A stretch of 64,000 nt of DNA, taken from contig LSAX01000013.1 in the NCBI GenBank assembly GCA_001557505.1, positions 803,109-867,108 on the forward strand. Reading direction: 5' to 3'. Shown piece by piece: positions 26,042 to 36,734 of the stretch (the first letter of the stretch is position 1; every line of letters starts with the position of its first letter). The notes beneath the pieces were generated by a model. That model saw only the letters and a program-made list of their open reading frames with translations. It searched no databases and had not been told where the DNA came from. The translations under genes were made by a program, and so were the position numbers. This DNA is from Reticulascus tulasneorum. Lineage: Eukaryota > Ascomycota > Sordariomycetes > Glomerellales > Reticulascaceae.

Positions 26042-27119
26042 AGCATCCAAGGCCGGCGAAGCGGTGTGAGGCCAGTAGCCCACCAATAGGTCATGAATTA
26101 TGCCAGTGTTGTATAGCAATGATAGCAAAGAGACGTTGTTCCGTACCTTCCAAGTGCTTAGCCATTCGTTTTAATCACTTGAAAGGTTTCCGAGCTTAAT
26201 CTCACCATCGAAGTGTGCTATACGAAGTCAGAAGTACTGTTGTACTAAGACTTGCTCCGTGATTGATGGCAATGCTTTGAAAACGATCCGGACAATTTCC
26301 TATGCGCCAAAAGAGTCTGAGGTATACTTTCGGCATCCAAGTATCATTAATTGCCTTCTCGGCAATCCTTCTGCAACTGCGCACCTCAGTCGTCGAAATA
26401 ATAGTGATAATGGCATCCATTGCGATTGCCCCTGATAATTAAAAATACGACAGCTATGCACTTTCAAGCCCAAGATAGCGGAACCGCATCATTGCACGCG
26501 GCTCTTGTGTAATACATATCTATATGAGCTGTGGCCGCATCTTCTCCCTGGTCAAACCCCCTCTCCTGCTATAGTGCTGGACAAAGGAGACCGCATTTTA
26601 ACACGAACCTTTTGACATGGACAGACTCTAGTTATAAAGGAAACAATGTTTATAGATTGTTGGACTTAGTCCAACCCCTATCTCACTCAGTTTTCTGGGC
26701 TCATTGGCTCGGTCAACTTTCGTTCAGGTTTACTTCCTGCCTCATATTCTACCTACACACTGCCGGTACTCCGTGACTACGAAATTGTTCCCCTTCTCGA
26801 TCGAGTAGTTACTGCCAGTCGTCGACGTGCCTGTCTAGGCTAAACTCTCCAGTATGGAGCTCAGATATGCCACGACATAGATTGCCCTTCAGAAGCTCCG
26901 TTGAGGCAACCGTCTTTGTGAAAATAAGTTCCGGGTCGTATCTTGGTAAGACTTGTGCACGGATGGTTGGCCATTACTTGCAAGGGCCGACATGCGAAAA
27001 ATAGGAGATCAAGCATCACTGACACAAATTATAATATTAGGATACCAGTCTGTAACACTGTCCGCGAGACGCGAGTAGTAGTGCCTGACAACACTAGCGG
27101 CCATCATCTTGACTTCATT
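26042..27119. other. Intergenic, SDR to P450 relic
   Basis: Nothing supported. Open frames here are short, with unlikely composition. Confidence 0.45.
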
Positions 27120-28440
27120 GGCGACGAAGAAACGCTGGTGTATGCATGGCAGCCCTAGCCCTAGGTTAGGCTGTCGTAGTTGACGCTGACGAGTTACTAG
27201 TATGTGTCATTGTTGTTGGCGGCCTGCTCGTTTTTCTCGACTCTTGCTGCAGTAGCCTGTAGAAGCGCATAGGGTCAAATCGCTCAGGGTGCTCAAAGTA
27301 AGTCTTCCGGATCCATCAACATAGCATATGCAGGGACCTCGATCAAAACGCCGCCCGGTAAATGCTTTCCATCCGAGATCATACTCGGCTCCATAACCTT
27401 GCGCGGGAAGGACCCTTCCCAGGTTAATATGGTCAGCCCTATGCGCAGCCAATGCCTGAAACTCCTCACAGCAAGAATCGGGATATAATCCAAGACACTC
27501 TTTCACGAAGCTGTCGAGCTCCTTCATCTTCCGCAGAGCTAGGCTCGAGAACTCACCCTTGCAAGCAGCCATTAATCGTAAAACTCGTCACGTAGTTCGG
27601 CCACGATATCTGGCATGGCAGCAAGTGAGTTGAAAACGTTCGTGGCCTGTATCGTAGTTGTCATGATAGCAACCAAAGTGAGATTCAGCATGAACCTGGC
27701 CATCATCTGTTTGCTGTCGCCCAAGTCAGACTTGCTGTTTGAATCAATGAGAAATTGGAGAATGTCGCCAGGACGGTCCGCCTCGGCCATGTTCAGCCTT
27801 CACTGGACAAGCGGCTGCAGCATACGCGCTGACTGCGCCTCCCGCGTATGAAGGGTCTTCGACTCAGGCAGCCAGTTACACACGAGCGGCCTCAATCACA
27901 GGGATACTCTCTCGATGGTATGTATCCGTAGTTGCTAGTGATTCCTAGGTCGTCTTCCGACTCGGCACAGATCCGGCTCGTAGAAGACGCGACCTGTTAC
28001 CATAGCTACCATGCGGCGGAGCTTCTGGTAGATATTCACACCTGTCCGGTCTTCATGGTGGCAGCTAGACCCACAGAGCGTCTTTGACATTGTGGAGAAA
28101 TAGTAGGATTTAGTCGTGATCATGAGACTTAGTTCAACGCCACCCTGCAACTGAGATACTAGTATGCCATAGTGACGAATGTACGGAGAGACGGTATCAG
28201 CCATGTCTCTTTACATGTCGTCTAGTTTGGTATACTCGAGGAACATCGCCTGAATAGTTGGTCAATGGGCTTAGATACAATGTTAAAAGAAGGGAGTAGG
28301 GTATTTTGACGTTACCAGCACCGGTGTCAAAGTTAAGGACATCTCTAACGAAGTCACGAAGCGTTGCTTAGACACTTGACCGGAGTTACTAAGCTGGCTA
28401 CGTACAATAGCAGGTACGTACCCGACGGCTTCGGGATTTA
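27120..28440 (-). pseudogene. Relic of a P450 related to P450 2-4
   Basis: Reading leftwards, pieces of the same gene plan appear in order but in shifting frames: RDVLNFDTGA (exon 3-like, near 28330), EYTKLDDM followed by a stop (exon 4-like, near 28230), VNIYQKLRRMVAMVTGRV (exon 5 start, near 28010), DRPGDILQFLIDSN (27740), MKELDSFVKECLGLYP (27510), FPRKVMEPSMISDGK (27400) and FFVANEVKMMAA (27120). The heme loop that should precede the last piece reads LGLGLPCIHQR, so the CPGR motif is lost. Stops and frameshifts occur throughout. It is a dead fifth copy and documents gene loss inside the cluster. Confidence 0.8.
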
Positions 28441-28805
28441 TTAAACTATCCGGAATTGTTGAGATACGCCAGGGCCGGTTTTTGTGCCGATCCAAACCGA
28501 CTCAAGTCAAGGCACCTATCCCTAATAAACCTAAAAATAAACTTTGAAATAAACTTGGAAGTGAATTGTACGTAATACAGGGGTTACAAGAAAACCCGTT
28601 TCTGAGACTGCATTCCCTGACTCGTCGCCAACTCCTTGCATCTTAGCTAGTAATCCTTTACAGTTTCTGGAAGTTGCCATAGAGCAGGAGTCATCTTCGG
28701 TCCAGATAATTTAAGTCGTTGGTACGTATCGAAAGAGGCCTCACTCCCACTTTCAGTATCGTCGAAGCATCCAATCGAGGACGTAAAGCGCTCGAGTGTT
28801 GAAAT
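28441..28805. other. Intergenic between P450 relic and DABB gene
   Basis: A 365-base spacer; no feature recognised. Confidence 0.4.
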
Positions 28806-29525
28806 TCAGCTATGTACCTTGACCCGGACCGGCTCAATTCGGTAGAGGCCAGTCCCATATTCAGCAATGCATTGCCAAAGTCCCATACCGCCCTGTTCCC
28901 GGGAGCTAATTGAAGGCGTTTGGTCGAACTCGTGCACAACTAGATACGTTGGTTTATCCAGCTCCACCGATTGTAACTGCGTTCCAGCCTTGCCCTCCTG
29001 CCTCACTAGCAACCGCCCTGACTCATAGAAAATAGAGCGTCGGTACCCTGGCTCCTTGCCAATGTGATCAAACGTCGAGCGTTCGTAGGATGCGACAAAC
29101 GCTTTCTCGTCCAGATTACCATCTTTGACCTCCGTAGTCATCACAAACTTTGGTATCCCAACACCCGCATGTTCTGCCTCAATCGTCTTCAGGAACCGGT
29201 AGCCCCGCTGCTCGAAGCGAATATTGGCCTCCGAATGGGGAACGCCCGAATGGGGAACGCCCCAGCCTTTTGGAGAGTCGGTGGGAAGCGAGGCCATGAA
29301 CTCGGTATCGTATAGCTTTAACAAGTCCGGCATGCGGTAAAGAGCCATGTACGGCCACTTTTCAGATCCGCCAATGTTCTTGTATCGCGCCCCGAGAGAC
29401 ACCAGCCCGGAGTTGACAACATCTACCACGTGCTTGTTCGAGTACCAGTCGTTGAATTGTGCTTCGGTGAGATCAGGGTCCATAGGTTCCGTGAGAGTCA
29501 AGAGAAGGCCGGGAACGATCGCCAT
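28806..29525 (-). CDS. EthD/DABB-fold protein, possible tailoring enzyme
   Basis: Single-exon protein of 239 aa beginning MAIVPGLLLTLTEP. The N-terminal half has the hallmarks of a dimeric alpha/beta-barrel (EthD-type) domain: a first strand, then LTEAQFNDWYSNKHVVDVV, where EFNDWYxxxH-like helices are characteristic. A second half of similar secondary structure suggests two DABB units. Residues GVPHS are repeated in tandem because of a 15-base duplication at 29226-29256. The start was chosen at an ATG preceded by AAAAA and 110 bases after a TATA box. Such proteins in fungal clusters include cyclases, isomerases and proteins of unknown role; the specific reaction here cannot be inferred. Confidence 0.75.
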   Translation of the reverse strand: MAIVPGLLLTLTEPMDPDLTEAQFNDWYSNKHVVDVVNSGLVSLGARYKNIGGSEKWPYMALYRMPDLLKLYDTEFMASLPTDSPKGWGVPHSGVPHSEANIRFEQRGYRFLKTIEAEHAGVGIPKFVMTTEVKDGNLDEKAFVASYERSTFDHIGKEPGYRRSIFYESGRLLVRQEGKAGTQLQSVELDKPTYLVVHEFDQTPSISSREQGGMGLWQCIAEYGTGLYRIEPVRVKVHS

Positions 29526-29634
29526 TTTTTCTTTGTGATTGTGGAAAGATAGAGAACTCGTGAGTTGAGTTGAAGGTGCGTCAAAATTGGTAGGGAATTG
29601 ATCTGTCCCAATCCGCAAGCAAAACGCGCGGTCG

Positions 29635-29642
29635 TATTTATA
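29635..29642 (-). promoter_or_regulatory. TATA box of the DABB gene
   Basis: TATAAATA on the minus strand, 110 bases upstream of the ATG at 29525. Confidence 0.6.
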
Positions 29643-30647
29643 TTCACCTGTCCAATCTATACCAGTAGCGGGCTTATATTCTGAGCACGCAGGGTTGGCT
29701 ACTGGAATGCAATGCCCTGTGCCCCTAGCTCCGGGGGCGTGGGGGATCTGATCAATAAATCCGGCAGCCCCCCCTCAATAGCTCCCGTCTGCGAAGGGAC
29801 ACAGGGAGAGCCCTGTAAGCTGAGAGGTTAGTCTAGCTCTTGAGACCGATGTCATCCTCCCTTCAAATTTTATCTTCGCTTGGTTCGCTACCCTATACCA
29901 TTTGGTACTACTGTATAGGGAAGAATTTGGGCTTTGTGCGCTGAGCCTTGTCAATAGTTCTCTTGAAAGCTGAGGACTTGGCCTACCACTGTCGTGGAGA
30001 GGCTATTCCGGCTGTGTAATGAATGGTAGAGGGTACTCCTCAGCTCGCTACACCGAAACACCTTATACGACAGGCATGTTTGCTATATATGCTCTCCCTA
30101 CATGTCTTGATGTCCCCAAGACCCAGCAGTTCGAGAAAGGATTTTGGCCTCGGCAGCTGCGCCGTTGGGCCTCGATACAAGACAATGACCGAGTCAATAA
30201 TGACGTAGTAATTAAAGTCATAGATGGTCGTCACATGACCGATTTTACACAAGAAGCTCAACAAGCTGTGGCAAGCTTACCGCGACAAGGCGATCACCCT
30301 TCAGGAGAAGATTGTTGCGGCATTTCAGTCTCTGATGTAGATAGCTTGTGGGAAATGCCATGGAGGAAACAGAAGGATAAATGATATTATAGCAAAAATT
30401 CGAATTGCGGTGATGACTATAGTAGAGGACTGCGACCCAATTTCAGGCTGTTCATGCTCCCTTCAGTCTGTCCGTCAACTTTGGCCAATAGGGCGATGAG
30501 ACCACCACATCAAAGTATCCCTACTCTACATCCATTTGCTCAACTCCTTCGTGGAGAAACCCCACGGACGATGAATGGATACAAGAATGGTTGTTGTGTT
30601 AGTGATCAGAAACCGAATAAAAAGGGACCACCATTCGTAGACCCAAC
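29643..30647. other. Intergenic, DABB gene to P450 6
   Basis: Contains the distal DABB promoter and the P450 6 terminator region. An open frame at 30019-30384 (+) has no recognisable motif and is not called. Confidence 0.4.
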
Positions 30648-32455
30648 TTATGGTTCAGTGGCGCAATTCACTGGTGTCAAATAAACATTCAAAGGTGGTT
30701 TATGCCAAACGACATACACCTTATGGTTGAGCCAGTCTTGTTTCGTGTGAACCAGCTCAATGTCGAAGTTAAATAGGAGCCGTGCGACAATAAGTCGGGC
30801 TTCGTTCTTAGCTAGGCTATAATATCTCAGCAGGCGATATGAGCAAGGCTGAGAGGATTACCTACTTGCGACCTACACAGTCCCTAGGTCCCACGGAGAA
30901 GGGCTGCATGGCATCCCTACGATCGTCCTCGAATATTACGTCCCGCTCGTCTAGCCATCGCTCGGGTTTGAACTCTTCTGGGCACGCAAAATTTCGTGCG
31001 CTGTGGTTGCTGGAGTATTGCCACACGCTGACGAGCGTCTGTCGCGGATTATGTGTTAGCCAATATGGAAATGTGCCTACACGGGTGGTGTTTTGAAACT
31101 TGCCCCCTCGGGAACTCGCTCGCCATCAATGATGTTTCCACCTTGTGGAACAACACGCAGGAGTCCACCAGCCACAGGTGGATAGCATCGTAGGCCTTCG
31201 TTAAGACAGGCTTGGAGATATTCGAGACTGGCTACATAAGTAGAGGTGATGTCCTTATCTGTTGTGAAAGCCGATCGGACTTCTTGCTTAAGTCTCTCCA
31301 GGCATGCAGGATTCTTGAGTAGCAAGGCTGTCAAGCCTGACAGCTGCGAAGCAGTAGTTTCCGACCCTGCCATGGTAATCGCAGCGGCGTTTTCGAGTAC
31401 CCTGTCGTTGTCTATTTGCTACAGGCCATGATTAGCAAAAGCTCCTCCAGGAAGAATATTGACTACCCACAATGCCATCCTTCTCCTTTACGAGCCCATC
31501 TACGATATCTGTCCGGGTCGATTTGTTCTTCATCCTCTCATTCAGGCTCTCTTGCATCTTCATGACGTGCGTTTCTTGTCCATTTTTAAACGCCTTCCCT
31601 AGACTTGCCAAGAATCGCAGAAGCCCCCGGCCCGCATAATGCGAGGTGAATACCAGCATTGCCCCCCCTAGTGCCGCAAATTGATTAATGCTTTTGACAA
31701 AGGGGTCCTCTTCGCCTCGCTCAAGGGATCCAAATGGCCGGCCAAAAGTCAGATCGCCAACAATGTCGAATGTGGCTGAATTGTACCAAGAGACCAGATC
31801 CATCGGCACTTTTGTTCCTGTGATGTCCTTGCACCGGGATCGGAGTTGATTTATAAAAAGACTGATATATCCCTGTACGATCGGTTCCAATTCCCTTATA
31901 TTCTTATCGCTGAATCCGGGACTCAAAATCCGACGGATGAACCGATGACCGTCCCGCGTGGGTTCCGAGACAATACTCGGCGTTTTTGATATGCCTGAGT
32001 AGAACTTGTGGAACTTAGGCATTTCCTCTGTTGAGTTGTTTCCCCTCTTGTGGCCATATATATCTTTCCAAGCTTGAGCAGATGAGAAAGCAAGCTCATT
32101 GGGGGCGATGCGGACGACGGGCCCAAACTGGCTATGCAGCGCGTGCACATCATACACAAGACACCCTCTGAAAAGACGCCAGATTGAGGGCCAACGACTT
32201 GCGCCCCACAAGAGCGGCCCCGGAAAGGCTGCTAAGGGGTGAAGCGTGACGTTGTAGATCATGGTAACACCACAAAAGAGAACATACTGCCCAGAAGTCG
32301 CCGAATTAGCCTGGTATATAACCGTCGATACGCCATGAATGATGACCACTCACCCCTGCAGCAATGATCGTGACTATCGTAAAGATGTCGATCCTATTGA
32401 CAAGCTGTCCCCTGAGCCCATTATAGAGGCCCAGGGTGATATCGGAAGCATTCAT
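30648..32455 (-). CDS. Cytochrome P450 6 (isotrichodermin/benzoate hydroxylase type)
   Basis: P450 of 524 aa from exons 32455-32354, 32286-31471, 31418-31104, 31038-30866 and 30816-30648, phase-consistent. A membrane helix at residues about 24-45 precedes NVTLHPLAAFPGPLLWG. The I-helix motif is AGSETT, ExxR is EGLR, PERF-like is PERW and the heme loop is FSVGPRDCVGR with Cys near 465. The family differs from the ACPGR-type P450s here and resembles the CYP65-like/benzoate 4-monooxygenase group by its GPRxCxGRNLA loop. The third intron (31039-31103) has a GCAAGT donor; using it restores VPEG-TLVSVWQ, while any GT choice inserts or deletes residues. Probable tailoring oxygenase of the terpenoid pathway. 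Confidence 0.88.
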
Positions 32456-32550
32456 CGCTCTCAAAGTAGGCGTGTATACCCACGGCTCCAAGTTGGCATG
32501 GCCTCTTCATCATGCCGGGAAAATCGCGGGGCAAACATTGGGTTGGCCGA

Positions 32551-32558
32551 TATTTATA
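32551..32558 (-). promoter_or_regulatory. TATA box of P450 6
   Basis: TATAAATA on the minus strand, 96 bases before the ATG at 32455; same sequence and spacing as the DABB gene's TATA box. Confidence 0.55.
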
Positions 32559-34087
32559 ATGCCTCAGAATTTTGAAACAACCTCAGGCTGGTGGTTCAGA
32601 ACTGATGCACGGTAGTGTATCCCTAACATAAGCAACACATACCGCACGAATAACACCGCTCAGCAAAGGTTACACACCTACTCACCCTAGAGATATAATT
32701 TATTTGCATAACCCGATTTATTCTTGGTGTGGGCTACCAAATGGACAGGCCTAACCTCAGGCCCATGATTTCTGTTTGAACTAGGTACTATCTGAATCAA
32801 GATGCTCGCCATTAGGAAGCTTTTGAGTTGGGTACAAAAGAGTATTTTCTCATACAGGCTAGTGTCTATTGAACCGGGTTGTCCCTGTTGCTGGTCCTTG
32901 CCCTACAAATTTGACTTCGCTGATAAATTGTGGGGCATTTCTCGAAATGCTGTTGGAGATTAAAGGAATGAAGACTGTACCCAAGGCGGCATGTCCCGTT
33001 CTGCTTCACCACGGCCAAGGGACCCACCCAGCGCACACTGTATGTTTTCCGTCTTCATGTCGGTCCGAACCGAACGCTGACTTGGCCAAGGTTTGGACAG
33101 AGTGTGCCTTGTAAGTCGAGTGAAAGACACTGACAAAGAACGGGAACCGCCTTCCCAACTTTCCCAACAAGGGAGAAGAAGAAAGGAAAAAGGCCCGAGA
33201 TCCTCATCCACTCTCTCAGTTCTTCGTCAGCATTTGCCCCACTAAAACCCCCACTCCCATCATTCCCTCGCAATAAACTCTTAGATATTCCAGAGCGTCC
33301 TGTAAGCGTCTCTCTTTCACCGCCAGATTTACCAGGCACGTATGTAGTGTTATGGCAACTCGACTTGATTCAGGATGTGTACTTCCTGATGCCATGAATC
33401 TAATAGGTTGGCCAGGTATTATTGCTTACAGCAGCCAGTGACGCTTATTATTATTTAGTAAACGACTGAAATCATATTTCCATTCTGTTGTACAAAGAGT
33501 ATAGATCATGCTTAGTTGTCGAGTCATTATCTTTGTCCATCGCCAAATTGAAGCCCCCCACCCCTGACGGCTTAAAAAAACCAAGTTCGTTTTTTCATCC
33601 ATGCCAGGGTGGAATCTGGAATGGATGTGCCGAGGTGTGTCACTTCAGCGCGCGGTAAGTAATTGGCTCTTTGGCTAGGGATCAGCGAGAGACTTGCATT
33701 CGTCTGAACGTACCTACGAGAATATGTGGAACTGTTCAGCAGAGGAAGGCACACCGGCTTTTCATCCGACTAATGGTATATGTCTGAAAATCTATGCCTG
33801 TCCCGGGTGCAGAAATAGCCCGACATCTCAATCAGAGTGTGAGATCTTTGAGGCATAATTTGCAGGCGAATGAATACCATGGCCAGGGATAAGCAGTGCT
33901 TACTGCATCACGGCTAGCTTCCTTAACAAACATCAAGGTTCGCTACCTACGATGCAAGGGGTTTTAATGATATATTAAATAGTAAGTATAGGGTCCCCTT
34001 GCTCCGTTGGGTTCCTGAAACTTGGCTGCTGCACTCTGCTTCTCAACCCGATCGCTCGCGTCCCAGCACGACAATTCTCAAAACATC
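32559..34087. promoter_or_regulatory. Divergent intergenic region, P450 6 and terpene synthase
   Basis: About 1.5 kb between two divergently transcribed cluster genes. No coding sequence was found. AT-rich DNA at 33960-33990 (ATATATTAAATAG) lies roughly 110 bases before the synthase ATG and may be its core promoter. No regulator palindrome was recognised. Confidence 0.4.
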
Positions 34088-36734
34088 ATGGCGTTTGACG
34101 ATATCTCAGAGCGTCTGAGCGTGTCCGCTTTCCCCACGCTTGGAATGGCGGTCAACTATGACTTGCAGCGACATAGATTCGAGTCATTGGCCAACGATGG
34201 CGCCCACGAGATGAGGGCGGATGTGCGACGATACATTGGAAACCCCTCAGACTTCGGGGGGTGCAACCCGGTCAACGGCCACATCATAGCTCTCACGATG
34301 CCAATGATCAAGCCCGAACGGGTGAAGTTAGCCGCCTATGTCTATGAATGTTTGTTATTTCGCTCTTAGCGCTTGACCTCGAGATTAACTAGAGTAGATG
34401 GCTTTTTCCATGACGATATATTGGAGGGGACCAACGAAGGAGTGGTGAGCATCTACCTGTGTCATGATCTCTCTCTATCTTTAGCCTTTAGATTAACAAC
34501 GAGCAGTCCGACGCAGATGCATTCGGGCTGGGCATAGCCGACCAAGACATCAGAGCCCGATTAGGCAGGAAACAGATCCAAGCGAAAATGATGTATCAAC
34601 TTGAGTCAACGGATAAGGCATGCGCAAAGCATCTCCAGGACGTCTGGAGCAACATGCTAGTGACGACTATCCAGCACAAGTCGCGCGATTTCGAGACGCT
34701 AGAGGAATACATTGATTTTCGAATACGCGACTGCGGAGCACTGTATGCCTAAAGAAATCTCCAACGTGCATTTGGACCTTCGTTGGCTAACACCGCAGTT
34801 AGGTTTGGCGAAGGTGTCATGTTATTTGGGATGGGCCTAGTCCTGAATAAGCAAGAGCGGGAGGATGTCGCCTCGACCATCTATCCCTGCTACGCTGCAC
34901 TCGGCTTGACCAATGACTATTTTTCATTCGACCGTGAGTGGGAGGAATCCCAGCGCACTGGTGAATCTAAATTCAGCAACGCAGTGCGCTTGATCATGGA
35001 CTGGCAATCCATCGACGCCACGGCTGCGAGAGAACTTGTAAGACAGGCCATTGTGAAGTATGAAAAGGAGTTCCTGGGGCTCCGAGAGAAATTTCTCGTC
35101 GCCAACCCATATGCCGAGAGCTTGCACCGGTTTCTTCAAGCCATGGTCTACCAAATCAGTGGACACGTGGTGTGGAGCTTGAACTGCCCCCGTTATCACC
35201 CCAACGCGCGTTATGACCCTAATTCGGGCATTGAGAACAAGTTGCTTGCTGAGAGGCTCGAAAAATCGGGTTCTAAGAGTAAGCCAGCTGTGGCCGTCGA
35301 CGAAATCGATGACAAGTGCTCGTGGGATTCTTTGGCCTCAAAGACCTCACGTGCATCAAGCCAAGATGATAGTGCTTGTCTCTCAAATAGCAGGAGGGAC
35401 TCAACTCAATCATCAGAGGCGCCTGAGGAGATGCCTGAAACACTAAATATCAATAGCGAAAACCAACTGGATCCAAAGGTACATCCACGATCCTGGTTGA
35501 GATGATCGCGCTGACCTTCTGTGCACAGTACGTTATGGCGCCTTTTGAATATACCCAGTCCCTTCCATCTAAAGGACTGAGGGATATGTTTATCGAGGCT
35601 CTTAATCTATGGGCTGGACTGCCGGAGACCACCGTGAAGAACATCAAAGACATAATTGACCAGTTGCATACGGCTTCCCTCATGTGAGTCCTGCCCGATA
35701 ACGTGAAAACTTCGGATCCCAGTTTTATCAAACTCGACGTGCCCCCTTTATCTTGCTAACAGTGCTTGCAGGCTTGATGATATCGAGGATGGATCAGAAC
35801 TGAGACGTGGCTTTCCAGCTACCCATACCGTCTTTGGAGTGGCCCAGACTATAAACGCTGCCACTTTAGCGATGATCAATGCCATCGATAAGATTAGAGG
35901 TTTAGGGATACCTGGTGCATTAGATGCTGCATTCGGCAAGTTTTGTGGCATTCGAGAAGTTTTGCTTCTACTTTGCTAATGATCAGAAGAACAATTACAT
36001 GACCTCCATGTTGGGCAAAGCTACGATCTCTACTGGACCCGGCACACCATCTGCCCTTCAGAGGCCGAGTATCAGGATATGGTCTCCTTAAGTAGGATAT
36101 CTCGCATCATTGAATAAAAGATTACTGCTGATTCAGGAGAATAGAAACTGGCGGACTGTTTAAGCTGCTGTCGCGATTGGTCTGTCCCAACCTAGATGCG
36201 AGGTAGGTTGCTTTGTCGTGGCACTAGTTTCCTACTTGCTAATTCGTGTAGTCTCCGCAAAAAGGTCGACGAATTTGTGACTCTGATCGGTATATACTTC
36301 CAAATTATGGATGACTATCGCAACTTGAACTCGGAGGAGGTTAGTGCTGGCTATATATCCAGTCATCAGGTGACACCGGTATCTAACAGTTTATTGTGGC
36401 ACAGTACACACGGAATAAAGGCGAATGTGAAGACTTAGACGAGGGGAAGCTTTCCTTCCTTCTCGTCCATTATTGGAACATGCGACCTAGTAAAATCCAA
36501 GTCCGGGAAATCTTACGGCAGGGGCGTGACCAGGGAAAGCTCTCAGCCTCCCAGAAAGAAATCGTCCTCAATGAGTTCAAGAGATCCGGAGTAATGGCGC
36601 TCACGAAAGAGAAGCTACAGGCCTATGAGATCAAGCTAGGCAAATTACTCGACGATCTCGAGCTTAGCACAGGCCAGGAGAATTGGACTCTCAGATTACT
36701 GTTATTGAAGCTGAGCATAGCATCATGCCGCTAG
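34088..36734 (+). CDS. Bifunctional prenyltransferase-terpene synthase (di-/sesterterpene synthase)
   Basis: Chimeric enzyme of 711 aa from ten exons: 34088-34349, 34398-34444, 34492-34742, 34803-35478, 35529-35683, 35772-35935, 35987-36091, 36145-36202, 36252-36339 and 36405-36734; all phases agree. The N-terminal class I cyclase has HDDILEG (D93-E97), the NDYFSFDRE triad (224-232) and CPRYHP. A Ser-rich linker covers about 330-410. The C-terminal prenyltransferase has MLDDIEDGSELRRG (first Asp motif 466-470), HVGQSYDLYW, MVSLKTGGLFKL and FQIMDDYRN (593-597). The prenyltransferase should elongate C5 units to GGPP or GFPP and the cyclase folds it, so the core product is a di- or sesterterpene; chain length cannot be read from sequence. 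Intron 35936-35986 uses a GCAAGT donor. Central gene of the cluster. Confidence 0.94.

Noticed and set aside
30019..30384. 121-codon frame between the DABB and P450 6 genes
   Set aside because: No motif, poor codon character and no start or splice context.
31077..31103. Stop in P450 6 after FKTPPV
   Set aside because: It lies within an intron with donor GCAAGT; splicing gives VPEGTLVSVWQ as in relatives.
35936..35986. Stop codon inside the prenyltransferase domain of the terpene synthase
   Set aside because: It lies in a 51-base GC-AG intron; the exons on both sides join in phase to give the family sequence.
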